From Bryum argenteum (lineage: Eukaryota > Streptophyta > Bryopsida > Bryales > Bryaceae): 64,000 nucleotides of DNA. The translations under genes and the position numbers were made by a program. The notes beneath the pieces were generated by a model that worked only from the letters and a program-made list of their open reading frames with translations, searched no databases and had not been told where the DNA came from. Of the stretch, positions 37,691-47,217 are shown piece after piece (the stretch's first letter is position 1; the number at the start of each line of letters is the position of its first letter). The DNA lies in NCBI GenBank assembly GCA_037043015.1, contig CM073327.1:5686727-5750726 (forward strand). The letters run 5' to 3'.

Positions 37691-37924
37691 CACCTTAAAA
37701 TTCACCTTAAAATCACTAATTTTTTTCACGCATCCATAAGAATACGCAGAAATTGGATAGAACATAAATACCATTTGCATTAATTATATATTCCTGAGGT
37801 ACAAACTATAGACCTGTATGTAACTGACACCTACAAGTACGAACAAGGTGTCCGCAAGTACGAAATTGGCACTTAGTCATGAGTTCAATTATATCAAGGA
37901 ACTCTGAAATGTCATAAGTTTAAG

Positions 37925-38651
37925 CTACATCATACCGAAGAATGGACTCTCGTTGACTGTATACTTAATTAACCCTAAGTCCTCCCAGAATACCAGGAAG
38001 TAGGGAATATCATGTACCTCCTCTAATTCTTCGGCACTTGTCTCAAATTCATCCGTTGTATTATCCGGTGCTTCCTGAAGAAAAGAGGCTACTGCTCTCT
38101 CGGATGAATCATTGACTCTTTTCTCATCAGACATTGCTGTTTCATCTCCTGATTGACTCTCCTCCTCTTCTGTTTCTCTACGGTCCTGAAGACATCACAT
38201 GTTCATATTAGTTCATATACATATTCAGGAATTTTTTAACCTTTACAAAGGTATAAAGTAGACATGACTTTAATACCTCATATAAAGGGTCTACACCTCC
38301 ATCGCCATCCCCATCCTCGCAAGCAATCACGGTAGATGTCTGGATCAGTCTTCTACGCCCTTCCTCCTCCTCTTCATCAGCTTCGTCCGTTCCAACACTC
38401 TCTGGGACACTGTCGAGGTTGAGCGATCGCATTTTGATAGTCCGCCTGAATGGCGGTAGCACATCATCGTCGATCAAGATATCGTACCCGTCTGGCTCCC
38501 GATCTTCACAGCTAGAGCTTATCCCATCGCGCTTACGCAAAGCACTACGCCTCTGTGCTTTGGAATTCGTGAACTTCGTACCACCCCTCCGCTTCTTCTT
38601 TCTCTGAGCTATTTCCTTTCCTCTCTCACTACCGCTAGCGATTTCGTCCAT
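37925..38651 (-). CDS. small acidic protein, two exons, unknown function
   Basis: The start ATG at 38651 opens MDEIASGSERGKEIAQRKKK, a basic stretch like a nuclear localisation signal. An acidic run and DPLYE follow, then a donor GTATTAAAG near 38278. The second exon starts after CTTCAG near 38188 and continues with acidic residues to a TAG at about 37925. No domain is recognised. It could instead be the 5' part of the methyltransferase-like gene, whose first exons lie 1 kb downstream on the same strand. It starts about 500 bp from the divergent transposase gene. Confidence 0.4.
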
Positions 38652-38689
38652 GCTGCTTGCAACGAGGTAACTTATCACACGTTCCACCT

Positions 38690-39175
38690 AACTAGTCCAA
38701 GCTTTCTCACCACAAATGAAGAGGTCGAACTATTGGTTTCACCTCCATTATATGAGTTCCCTCAGGCGGCCAAGAAACCCTAATCAGCCACCGTGTATTC
38801 TCTAACGTTTGCCTATGACGGTGACTGACAATCCAAAATAAGCTAACTTTTGAACGCATCTATTATCCAACTAAATCTCTGACAATGACTGCCGCCGTCA
38901 CTTTACCTTCTACACCTACTTATTTTGTAAAGGAATCTAATATTTTAAATCCTAAGTACTTAATGCAATTATGTCACTCATGATATTTTAAGTATTGTAA
39001 GTAACGTGATTTCAAATCATCGTGCTCACGATTCCGAATTTCGGGTATGTATTTGATTTATTATATAAAATTACATCTTATAGGAATCCAATACCTATGC
39101 AAACACCCAACACCAGTTGCACGTATTTGAACAGTCAAAACGCACCTGAAACTCTCTTTCTTCGCGCACTTGTTG
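38690..39175. promoter_or_regulatory. divergent intergenic region between minus-strand genes and transposase gene
   Basis: About 0.5 kb of AT-rich DNA lies between the start of the minus-strand acidic gene and the plus-strand transposase ATG. Both promoters must lie here if the starts are right. I see a TATTATATAAAATT run near 39058 that could serve the plus-strand gene, but nothing decisive. Confidence 0.35.
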
Positions 39176-42100
39176 ATGTTGTCTTCCTCGCCTGCGTCTA
39201 TTATGGCATCATTCGCTCCCCTGCCTCCCGCTGCAGATGTCATTGCCATTAGATCTGAAGACTTAAGCCCCCCCATTTGCATTCCATCGGGGGTGGATGG
39301 AGTTGCAGAAGTCACTCCTTCTTGGCTAGCTATACGTTTCGGATTTGATGAGTCCTCCCTCTGGTTAGAGCATCAAGTCTTAGACCCAAACACTAATCTT
39401 GTGGAGTACTCTGTCTTTGTCGAGCCAGTCGCCCTTGAGGGAAACTGCAAACTGTATAAGCTACGACCCGGACAGTATCGACTGTATGGCATGACAGAGT
39501 CCGTCATGAACGCCTCCACTGTCCTCCTCACTCCTCGTAGTTCCTCTACTATCTCCACTGTTCGTCCAGTTCTTGCTCGTGTCAAAGTTGAACCCGGACT
39601 TGAAGTACGAATTGATATTTCTGATTCATCTGACGATGAAAGAAAAGCGACCATCCAGTCCGCGACCATCCAGTCCCGTCGTCTATCATCGAACCTGCCT
39701 CCCTTCTCCCCTAGTTCTGAACACACTCTCAGAACCACCCCCTCTTCTCTTCCCGCGTCTAAAGTTATAAAACCCAAAATCATTCTTCCCTCTCTCCGTA
39801 GACTAGGTAGTATGTCTCGCAACAAAACTCTACTCAAAAAAATAGATTTCCATTCCATTCGTACTCACAGCGTCTCTTTCCTGCCCCCCACTTTCAATGG
39901 TGATGTCCTGTACATTCTCCCTCCCGTTCTACCAACTACTTCTGTCAAGGTAGCCAAATCTATGCAGGGGATGGACAAAAGATACGACGGCCACGTGTGG
40001 ACCAGAACAATGACAACTAACATCAGTAACAACCTCGGCTTGTCTTTCCGCTACTCTAACTGTGTAGGTCATCTTCAATGCCACAATGAAAACTGCGGCT
40101 TCCTGCTACGACCTGACCGCAGAGCACAAGTTAATGAGGTGGAGTTTGAGGGCTTTACCAAGGACCCCTTCTCTATCGGCCACGCGCCTCCTCCTTCTTC
40201 AACACTGGTCTGTAAGATCTGCAAAGAACCTCCCGTTTGTGTTGCTTTATGCCCTGCTAAAATTTTCTATGTATTCGGAGAGGAGAGACAAGAGCGGGCG
40301 TGTGTGCATATCGGTACGCACGAACATCCTGTCAAGGTCGGAGACTACAGATGTGCACGTAAAATAATTGATGAGTTAATAGAGGAGCACGTAGAACGTA
40401 ACCCACATGCTACCACGTCCAAAATAGTCATGGAGGCTAGCAAGGACTTACTCGGAAACTTACTTCTCCGTGAAGAAGGTGACCCTGTAACCTCCAAGCT
40501 CACCCTCCAGGAGCTAGAACCTATCTTCGATCAGTGTAAAGAGCTGAACTCTCCGAGCGTCAGGAATCGAATTACCACTTTTAGGCACTTGCGCAGATAC
40601 GGTGTTCTTGATGGGATCACCAAGCTTCGAGGCCTTAGCAACTGGGCTTACATCCAACGTAACCAGTTCCCGGGCCAAGGAGATGAAAGTGACAAAGTGT
40701 TCATTTTCAAGATGTCCGAGGTCGGCCCCGGAAGCGGTGTTGACCTTGTTCGTCGTATGCAGCCCCGAGGCGACCTCTCCCATGCGTGGATGATGTTCGA
40801 CCACGTCAAGCGTGTCAAGAACTGGAAGACCATGGCATGCCACGTTTATGACTCAAAAATCTGCCGCATTCTAACTATTGCATGCTGTGATTTCCAGTCT
40901 GAAGACGGAGATGCTCAAATCGTCTTCTGGAAGAACCTAAACCACGCTCGGGCGCGAACGGAGTCGAGCGCGCCGCGGTTTCAAGGGTTCATGGGCGATA
41001 AAGGTCGCAAGCCAACCGAACGCTGTGCGGATCATTTATGGCTCCGGAGACCCTAAAGTTCCCATGGAAGGCCGCGAGCGGACTTGCTACTTCCATTGGA
41101 CGCAATCCCTAGAGAAACACACCAAACAATACATCGTGCACGAACTGCAGGATCAACATCGCCATCTTTGTAAACAATACAAAGATGCACGCACCATGGC
41201 TGAGGCAGAGACAAGATACTGGGCAATCCGAGCGTGGTGGGCGTCGGCGCATGCTACCTCCGAAGTTGGATTAGGTCACCTCGAACACTGGCTTGCATTC
41301 TGGCATTTCCGATATAGGCAGTGGGGTGGCTTCATGGAATTGGTGAGTCCACAGTCACTGTAGCAATTATATACACGTGAATTATTGTTTAGTAAATCTA
41401 TAAAATATATTTACTTTTTTAGTATAGAATATTCTGCTTCTCTGATCTTTTTCCAGCAACAATTATTTTTTTAAATAAACAAATAACATTCTATTTTTAG
41501 ATCAGACTTGCTGTGACGCAAGTCTAACCGGCTCTGGATATTGAGATGATCTTTTTTTGTTACTAAGTCAAATGTCTTTGCACCTTGCAGGAAAATAAAT
41601 ATTCAGCAGAGGAGTTGGCGGAGATGCCTTCATGTAACCTTGCGGAATCTATCCATAACAAATGGTTGCAAGCGTCCGGCAACAAGGGTGGGGACTTGTA
41701 TGTTGCAGCTGTTGATGATTATGTTCGTGCTTTCCTCCAAGTTGTGGGTTACCACGACTTCAACGGAGGTGGTAAGGGTGGAGGTGGACCAACATCCGAA
41801 GAACTATTACTTCGTGTTGCCCATAAAGCTCAACGAACCGGCGATCCATCAGGCCTCACAAAGGCAGTTTCTGATTATCCAGGAGCTGAAAAAATTTGTA
41901 CCCGGGACGCCCACCTTGAGGGGGCCGAGGTGTTCGGATCCAAGAAACGTAAGGCTGATGTTCCAATTGGAGCTGATGATGAAACGCACAGACTTGACAC
42001 CGTGAGCTACTCACGTCCTCGAATTGGAAGAAGGGTTACCCGAGCTTGTACTGAAAATCTGAGTACTATCCATGAAGAGGATGAAGTTGAGGAGCTACCG

Positions 42101-43030
42101 ACAATACCATCCACTTTTCCTGCACCTAGTATTGAACGTGTGACCGCTGTTCAGGAGACTAAAGTAGACGAGAGGTTGTGGCACATTGCCCGTTTGAGGG
42201 AGAATTCTGCTAAGGCTTGTTGGGGTATCATGCGAAAGAGTAAAAAGAGATGTGACTCACGAATTATTCAGAAGGGGAAGGCGACCCCAGCTCCAACTTA
42301 CACCGGAGTATGGCAACGCCCTCAAGAGGGGCCAAGAAAAATTGATCAGTTCTTTTTTTGTGCGGATGATATTGACAGGTGTGTGAAGGGTCATCGTCGC
42401 AAGTGGATTGAGCCATTCTCTCAAAGCGAGGATAGACCCCCTATTCCTTCAATATAGCATGTTAAGATAGGGACTAACCTCACACGTGATGAAATGGAGG
42501 CGTTAGAGAATGCGGGCTTTCGACTACCACAAAAAGAACAGCTTCCTACGCACCGCACTTTCAATAATGTTGCCCCACCAAGAGACTTGTCCCATATTCC
42601 AGTCCCGGAGAAGCCGGACGTGTTCCCTAGGTCAAGAAGATCGAAGAACATGAAACGCATTCCAGCTATGACTTCAAAGCACATGAAGAATATTGAGTCT
42701 GCCACCTCAATGCAGGCCAAAATTCTGAAGGTGACTATGATCCCGCAGCCTGGTTTTGGATGTATCGTAGAGTTGGAGTCGGATTCGGATGCAATTTATA
42801 GACTTTCAATTAGTAAATTCCCGGATTGCTCATGCCCTGTGTTCAAGAAAACAATTTCTTCGTTAGGACGGAGAGATCCATACCGACCGTGCAAGCACCT
42901 ATACTACATCACTGTATTGGTTTGCAAATTTGATCCGGATGCAGACCTCTTCATCCACGCGGCCACTCTTAGTTTCAATGAGGTGAAGAAGATTCTGGAG
43001 GGAGGAATCCTAGACCTTGCTACAGATTAG
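39176..43030 (+). CDS. Mutator-like transposase with GCM-type and SWIM zinc fingers
   Basis: The gene begins at ATG 39176. After a variable N-terminus, a WRKY/GCM-type zinc finger spans about 40060-40330 (CVGHLQCHNENCGF...CKICKEPPVC...CVHIGTHEH). The transposase core follows, with the first catalytic Asp in ACCDFQSEDGDAQIVFW (around 40890), then ERTCYFHWTQSLEKH (around 41075-41120) and the likely catalytic Glu in NLAESIHNKW (around 41640). A donor ATTG/GTGAGTCC at 41342 and acceptor CTTGCAG at 41590 define one intron. A SWIM finger (CSC...CKH) lies at about 42826-42903. A frame jump is needed near 41000, and an in-frame TAG stands at 42455-42457 between the core and the SWIM part. The copy is therefore probably non-functional, or the stop and jump are assembly errors. 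It would mobilise the 29077-43610 element. Confidence 0.75.
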
Positions 43031-43584
43031 AATGCCTTATATCTCCTCATCTACGTACGCTATATGTTATTAATATGATTGGGTGCTCCACACTGTATGT
43101 GATATTTTTGCAAAACTTACTAAATATTAATATACCATTACATACATGTACAGTAAACCTTGCCAATTTGTCTAACTCGGAGTACTACTCACTTAGAAAT
43201 ATTACCTTAGAAACTTCTTGACATTTAAAAATTTGTGATTTACTATCGAGTTTTGTAGCTCAAGTCTCACAAAATTCAGGGAATTTAAGCCTTATGTCCA
43301 CGGGTTTGGGTCACTCGGAGTACTAAACACTTAGAAACATTACCTTAGAAACATCTTGACATTCACAAATTGCGATTTACTGTCAAGTTTTGAGCTATAG
43401 TCTATCCAATTTCAGAGAATTTGAACCTTATTTCCACGGGTTTGGGTCACTAAATCCACGGTTATAAGTCTAGAATATTCGAATATTCTCAAGAATATTC
43501 GAAAATTATACTCAAATTTTTTTAAAACTTTTTTTAGAAACTTTCTTACTAAAAATACAAAATCAGCCATAAAAATTTAAAATC
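43031..43584. repeat. right subterminal region with 138-bp duplication
   Basis: AT-rich. A segment starting CTCGGAGTACTA at about 43176 is repeated at about 43314 (period about 138 bp). Each copy ends in CCACGGGTTTGGGTCACT, which mirrors the left subterminal word near 29210. No gene seen. Confidence 0.7.
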
Positions 43585-43610
43585 TTACCGCTCACCGCTC
43601 AACGCTCACA
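43585..43610 (-). repeat. right terminal inverted repeat of the 14.5-kb element
   Basis: 26 bp, an exact reverse complement of 29077-29102. It directly abuts the coding-like fragment of gene BC, with CGG at the junction. Confidence 0.85.
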
Positions 43611-44016
43611 CGGTAGCAACGTCCATCTGGCGGAGATTCGCAACTCCGGCCGCCGGAATTCTGAACACCGCGTCGGCTGTACTGAAGTGATGCGGCCCTG
43701 CCGTCGATAGCAGGTCTCGCATCCTGCGCCGGCGTCACGTCTCCATCGACTACGATAGCACGTATCGCCTCCTGAGCCGGCGTCGTCTCTCCCTCGACAC
43801 CGATAGCACCTCTCGACTCCTGAACAGGCTTCGTGTCTCCCTCGACACCGATAGCAGGTCTCGACTCCTGGGCCGCCGTCCGGTCTACCTCGACACCGAT
43901 AGCAGGTCTCACCTCCGCGACCGGCGTCCCGTCTCCCTCGACAACGATATGAGGTCCCGCATTCTGAGCCCGTGTCCCGTCTCTCTCGACATTATCTAAC
44001 TGAAGTGCCTCCCTCC
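43611..44016 (-). pseudogene. gene BC, linker fragment with 60-bp coding repeats
   Basis: On the minus strand this reads as an acidic repeat protein with units like VEGDTTPAQESRPAIG, about 20 residues (60 bp) each and about six copies between 43700 and 44000. The left end is cut by the TIR element and the right end by the hAT insertion. Its frame continues exactly into the sequence at 62129 across the 8-bp target duplication CTCCCTCC, so it is the linker region of gene BC. Confidence 0.7.
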
Positions 44017-44139
44017 CAGGGTTGTCAAATCGGTCGACATTCGGGGTAAACCTAGTCCGCGGACGTAGTTCGGACTATGTCGACCGGGACCATAGTCCGG
44101 ACCATGGTCCGGGGGGGTAAATGGGAGTTACCCGGTGCT
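44017..44139 (+). repeat. left hAT end: TIR and palindromic subterminal motifs
   Basis: An 11-bp TIR is followed by paired words GGTCGACAT and ATGTCGACC (about 44032-44083). A 16-bp perfect palindrome CCGGACCATGGTCCGG lies at 44097-44112. Similar CGGACCATGGTC words lie at the right end, so these are candidate transposase-binding sites. Confidence 0.7.
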
Positions 44140-44584
44140 GGTAACTGGGGCGTTGGATCATCCACCGGCAAATCATCTCGGCCGTCGGATCTTGATCCCG
44201 ATCGGCCGACCGACCCCGACTCGCCGCCGTCGAGATCGGACGGCCGCCGACCGCATCAAATCCTGGCCGTCGGATCAAGATGGAACGTTGCGGGCCGTTG
44301 GATTGGGGCGCCGTCCGCATGCCCGACGGCCGTCGGATCGGCGCGCCGGCCGATGATCGGCGGCCAGTGGTCGGCCGTCCGACGGACGGATCGGCTCGGC
44401 AAAACTGGCGGCCGGGTCGGCCAGCGGTCGGTCGGCTCAAGAAGCGATCGGTCGGCCTGGAGGGCGGTCGGCCAGGCGGTCGGGCCGTCCGGCCGGTCGG
44501 CCGCGTCGGCCATCCGGGCGGGCCGTCCGATCGGTCGGCCAGGCGACCGATCGGCCGTCCGATCCAGGGCGGGCCGTCGGCCGC
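44140..44584 (+). promoter_or_regulatory. GC-rich repeat tract 1 (promoter module of the kinase-like gene)
   Basis: Dense short repeats of CGGTCGGC, GGCCGTCGG and CCGATC type end directly at a TATA box. The same kind of tract precedes three other genes in this element. The long frames on both strands here are by-products of composition. Confidence 0.55.
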
Positions 44585-44592
44585 TATAAAAG
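44585..44592 (+). promoter_or_regulatory. TATA box for the kinase-like gene
   Basis: TATAAAAG inside GCCGCTATAAAAGGCCGACC, facing right, about 225 bp before the ATG at 44811. Confidence 0.6.
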
Positions 44593-44810
44593 GCCGACCG
44601 GCCTCCTTTTTTCTCACTTCTTTCCTCCATTCTCACGAAGAGAGGATGCGGAGTTTCTCTGGCTGGGAATTCTTTGTGATTCCTGTCCACTGGCTCCTTG
44701 TCTTTTGGAGGAAGGAAGTCACTTGTTATACGGGGGGAGTTTTTGCTCTTTTTTTTTTTTGAAAGTTTTTAAAAACTTCACACTTTACATATTTCCTTTT
44801 TGGGATCAAG

Positions 44811-46290
44811 ATGCCAAGGAGAAGAAGAAGAAGGGTGTTGCGAACTTCTTTGAGAAGTTTGAGCCTCATGAGGTCCCGGCGACGCTTGTAAGGTATTCTT
44901 GATAGAATTTACCGTCAAATTCTATGAGGCCAATGATCTTCGAGCATTGGAAAGCAAATATGTGAGATATCGGGAGGAGGGCATCCGGTTCAAGATTGAA
45001 ATGAGAGATCTCATGATAGAAGTGCTTCAAAGATCCGAAGTGGGTAGCGAGAGACAGAGAAACGAGGGTTCATGTGGTTTTTGGAGAATAGGGTGAAGGA
45101 TGCACTGAAATCCCAAGGTTGTAATAGCCAAATATGGGAGGATATTTCGGGAGGGTGATGAGGATTTCGTTGACGTGGTGAATAGGGTGATTGTTTTTCC
45201 GCCCAAATGAGGGCATTTTCAAAGAATTCACACCGTCGAGGCTCGGAACATGGTGGCAATCGCTAGAGGGACGACAAACTCAAACCATGCGATTGACTCA
45301 TTTGGTTACCATTCCGGATACGACTCAAATCATACGAGTTGACGACACGAGGTTGAAGGGACGGTATGGTACTATTGTCAAAGTTCGCTTCAAGGTGTTG
45401 CGGGCATTGAACCATTTTGGGAATCTGCTTTGCAAAAACTTCCATTCACCACTTGACACGACCGGAGTTGGCAAAATTGGAGCATATGAATGAGTCTATG
45501 GCGATAAGGATTGGACACCGGTGTGATCCGCTTTGTGGCCATTCATCCAGTGAAGAATCAAGGCTATGCGTTTGGTGGAATGGCGGGACTATTCGAGAGA
45601 TCTTTGAACCGCGATATGGATTATGGTGACGATGTCTTTGTACATTTGAACTTTGGGAATTACCCGACGACGAAGTTATTCGGGCGCATCAACTGATTCG
45701 ATTCCGTAAAAAACGGACAGAGCTTGCTTGGGCGTTGTTGCATATCATGAACGAGGTCCACAAGAGCCACCACCTCCATAATGATATATCTCCAGATAAT
45801 ATCCTTCTCCACTTCCCCGCCGATGAATCACGAGTGTATATCGGAGTATGCGATTGGGGTTCTCCACAACGGTTCGGAACCAATGCAATCCCTTTATACA
45901 TTTACAAAACGTGAGGAGATGGTGGAGACCCTTCGAAAACGTTATTGGGTAGATCCACGAGTGGCGTTCTTGTACAAATCGGGTGAGGATTTACAGGTTA
46001 TTCCAAAATACTCGATTGCTTCGGAGGAGTTTGCCACGGCCCGTATAGCACAAAGAATTAATGGGATGACCATGTCTACGGCGTCACGAGCTTGCAACGT
46101 GAAACCGAAATACTTCGGTATTCTCCAATGAAGACCTTGCACAAGCTTTCCATCTTTACATGGATAGAGTATGCAACGAGAGTCGTGACGGCGCTGGAGG
46201 GTTGTCCCATATCATCTCACGGTTTAGCGATATGTTTCATTGGCCTACGCCTCGTGAGCATTTTCGGACGAATTACGAATAGGAGAACGT
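44811..46290 (+). pseudogene. protein-kinase-like gene, frame-broken
   Basis: Scattered frames together give kinase landmarks. There is a glycine-loop-like RLKGRYGTIVKVRF around 45360 and a beta-sheet-like RFVAIHPVKNQGYAF around 45525. The catalytic loop HNDISPDNILL (45772-45804) has the invariant Asp and Asn, and VYIGVCDWG (around 45850) stands where DFG is expected. The reading frame must change several times between 44900 and 46250, so it is probably a pseudogene unless the indels are assembly errors. A Lys-rich start follows the ATG at 44811. The gene sits just inside the left hAT end behind a TATA box and GC tract. What such a kinase would phosphorylate is unknown. Confidence 0.55.
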
Positions 46291-46299
46291 AGAATTTGT

Positions 46300-47217
46300 T
46301 TTACGCATATCGGTTTTATTATAGTTTATGAATTAGTATGTTTGTTCTATTTTCGATTGCAACAATACTCTTTGTTTCAAATGCATTGCATGCCTTTCAA
46401 ATTTTGGCCCACCAAGTATACTTATGTTTATTATAATATTTTGCCCCTTTGCACCATTTGGATGAGGCCTTTAGGGTAAAGCCCCGAAAAAACCTATTGA
46501 TTCAATTTTTAAGTGTTGGTTGGGTAATTCAAATTTAGCGATTTATCTTCTATTTTTCTTCTCATATGTTTATAAGCGAATCACTACTGAAATTCCAATA
46601 TTATTTAAGTCATAATATTTACCAATTTTACAGTGGCAGCCTCCAGAAATTACCAACACAAGCTCAAAATGTATTAGTAAATTCTGAATTACATATTTCA
46701 GAATTTGTCAAAATTCTAGATTATGGAAAACTGTTAGAACTAAGTTACCTCAAAAATCACAAACTCCTACACTCACATACCCCACTCTAAGTTCTTTATA
46801 ATACGAAATATACGTAATGACGTGCATGTTTTACTATAGTATTGTTCGGACTGCTTTTTAGAAAATAACTTGTAAGAATGTCAATCAAGAGGAATGAGCC
46901 TCCCAAATTTTGCATGAATTTACTACATTTGATTACATATAGGGAAAAAATATGTCCAAAATTTTGTTGGTAACAATCGCCAACTCCCCCTTTGCACCGT
47001 GGAGACACTGCCTCCGAAGCAAATCCCAAATAAAGTTTTAAACAAACTGGTTAATAAATGGAATCATAACATATTTACTCAAATAAATGTGTAATATAGG
47101 TTATGGTTCTACATTCCATATATCATTCATATGATGTCCGTTTACCAACAAAACATGGTTAAGAAGGTCTTAAAAAATGACCTCTACCATATGGAGAATA
47201 GAGTTCTCATCCAAATA
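46300..47217. other. AT-rich intergenic DNA, no gene seen
   Basis: Nine hundred bases between the converging kinase-like gene and the Tyr-repeat gene. It holds only short chance frames. Poly(A)-signal-like words are present on both strands but none stands out. Confidence 0.4.

Larger units (their letters stand above)
29077..43610. mobile_element. 14.5-kb TIR DNA transposon carrying a methyltransferase-like gene
   Basis: Perfect 26-bp inverted repeats begin TGTGAGCGTTGAGCGGTGAG at 29077-29102 and are mirrored at 43585-43610. Weaker inverted similarity extends inward: the word CCGTGGACATA near 29215 mirrors TATGTCCACGGG near 43300. The only visible target duplication is 3 bp, CGG (29074-29076 and 43611-43613). 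Inside are a Mutator-like transposase gene (plus) and divergent minus-strand genes. The flanks are two pieces of gene BC. A 3-bp duplication is shorter than the 8-11 bp usual for Mutator elements, so the superfamily stays open. Confidence 0.8.

Noticed and set aside
37304-37783. Pro/Leu/Tyr-rich frame of about 160 codons
   Set aside because: It is a translation of the C-rich minisatellite, open in more than one frame.
29077-43610. The two 26-bp repeats as ends of two different elements facing away from each other
   Set aside because: The flanks outside both repeats are collinear pieces of one gene, and the subterminal words mirror each other inward, so one element between them is the better reading.
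44075-44762. Long open frames on both strands rich in Arg/Pro/Gly
   Set aside because: They exist on every frame because the CGGTCGGC-type repeats lack stop codons. The same happens in the tracts at 49000, 51500, 54500 and 61700.
46566-46790. Short plus-strand frame in AT-rich DNA
   Set aside because: Composition is as expected for noncoding AT-rich sequence and it shows no similarity to anything else in the window.
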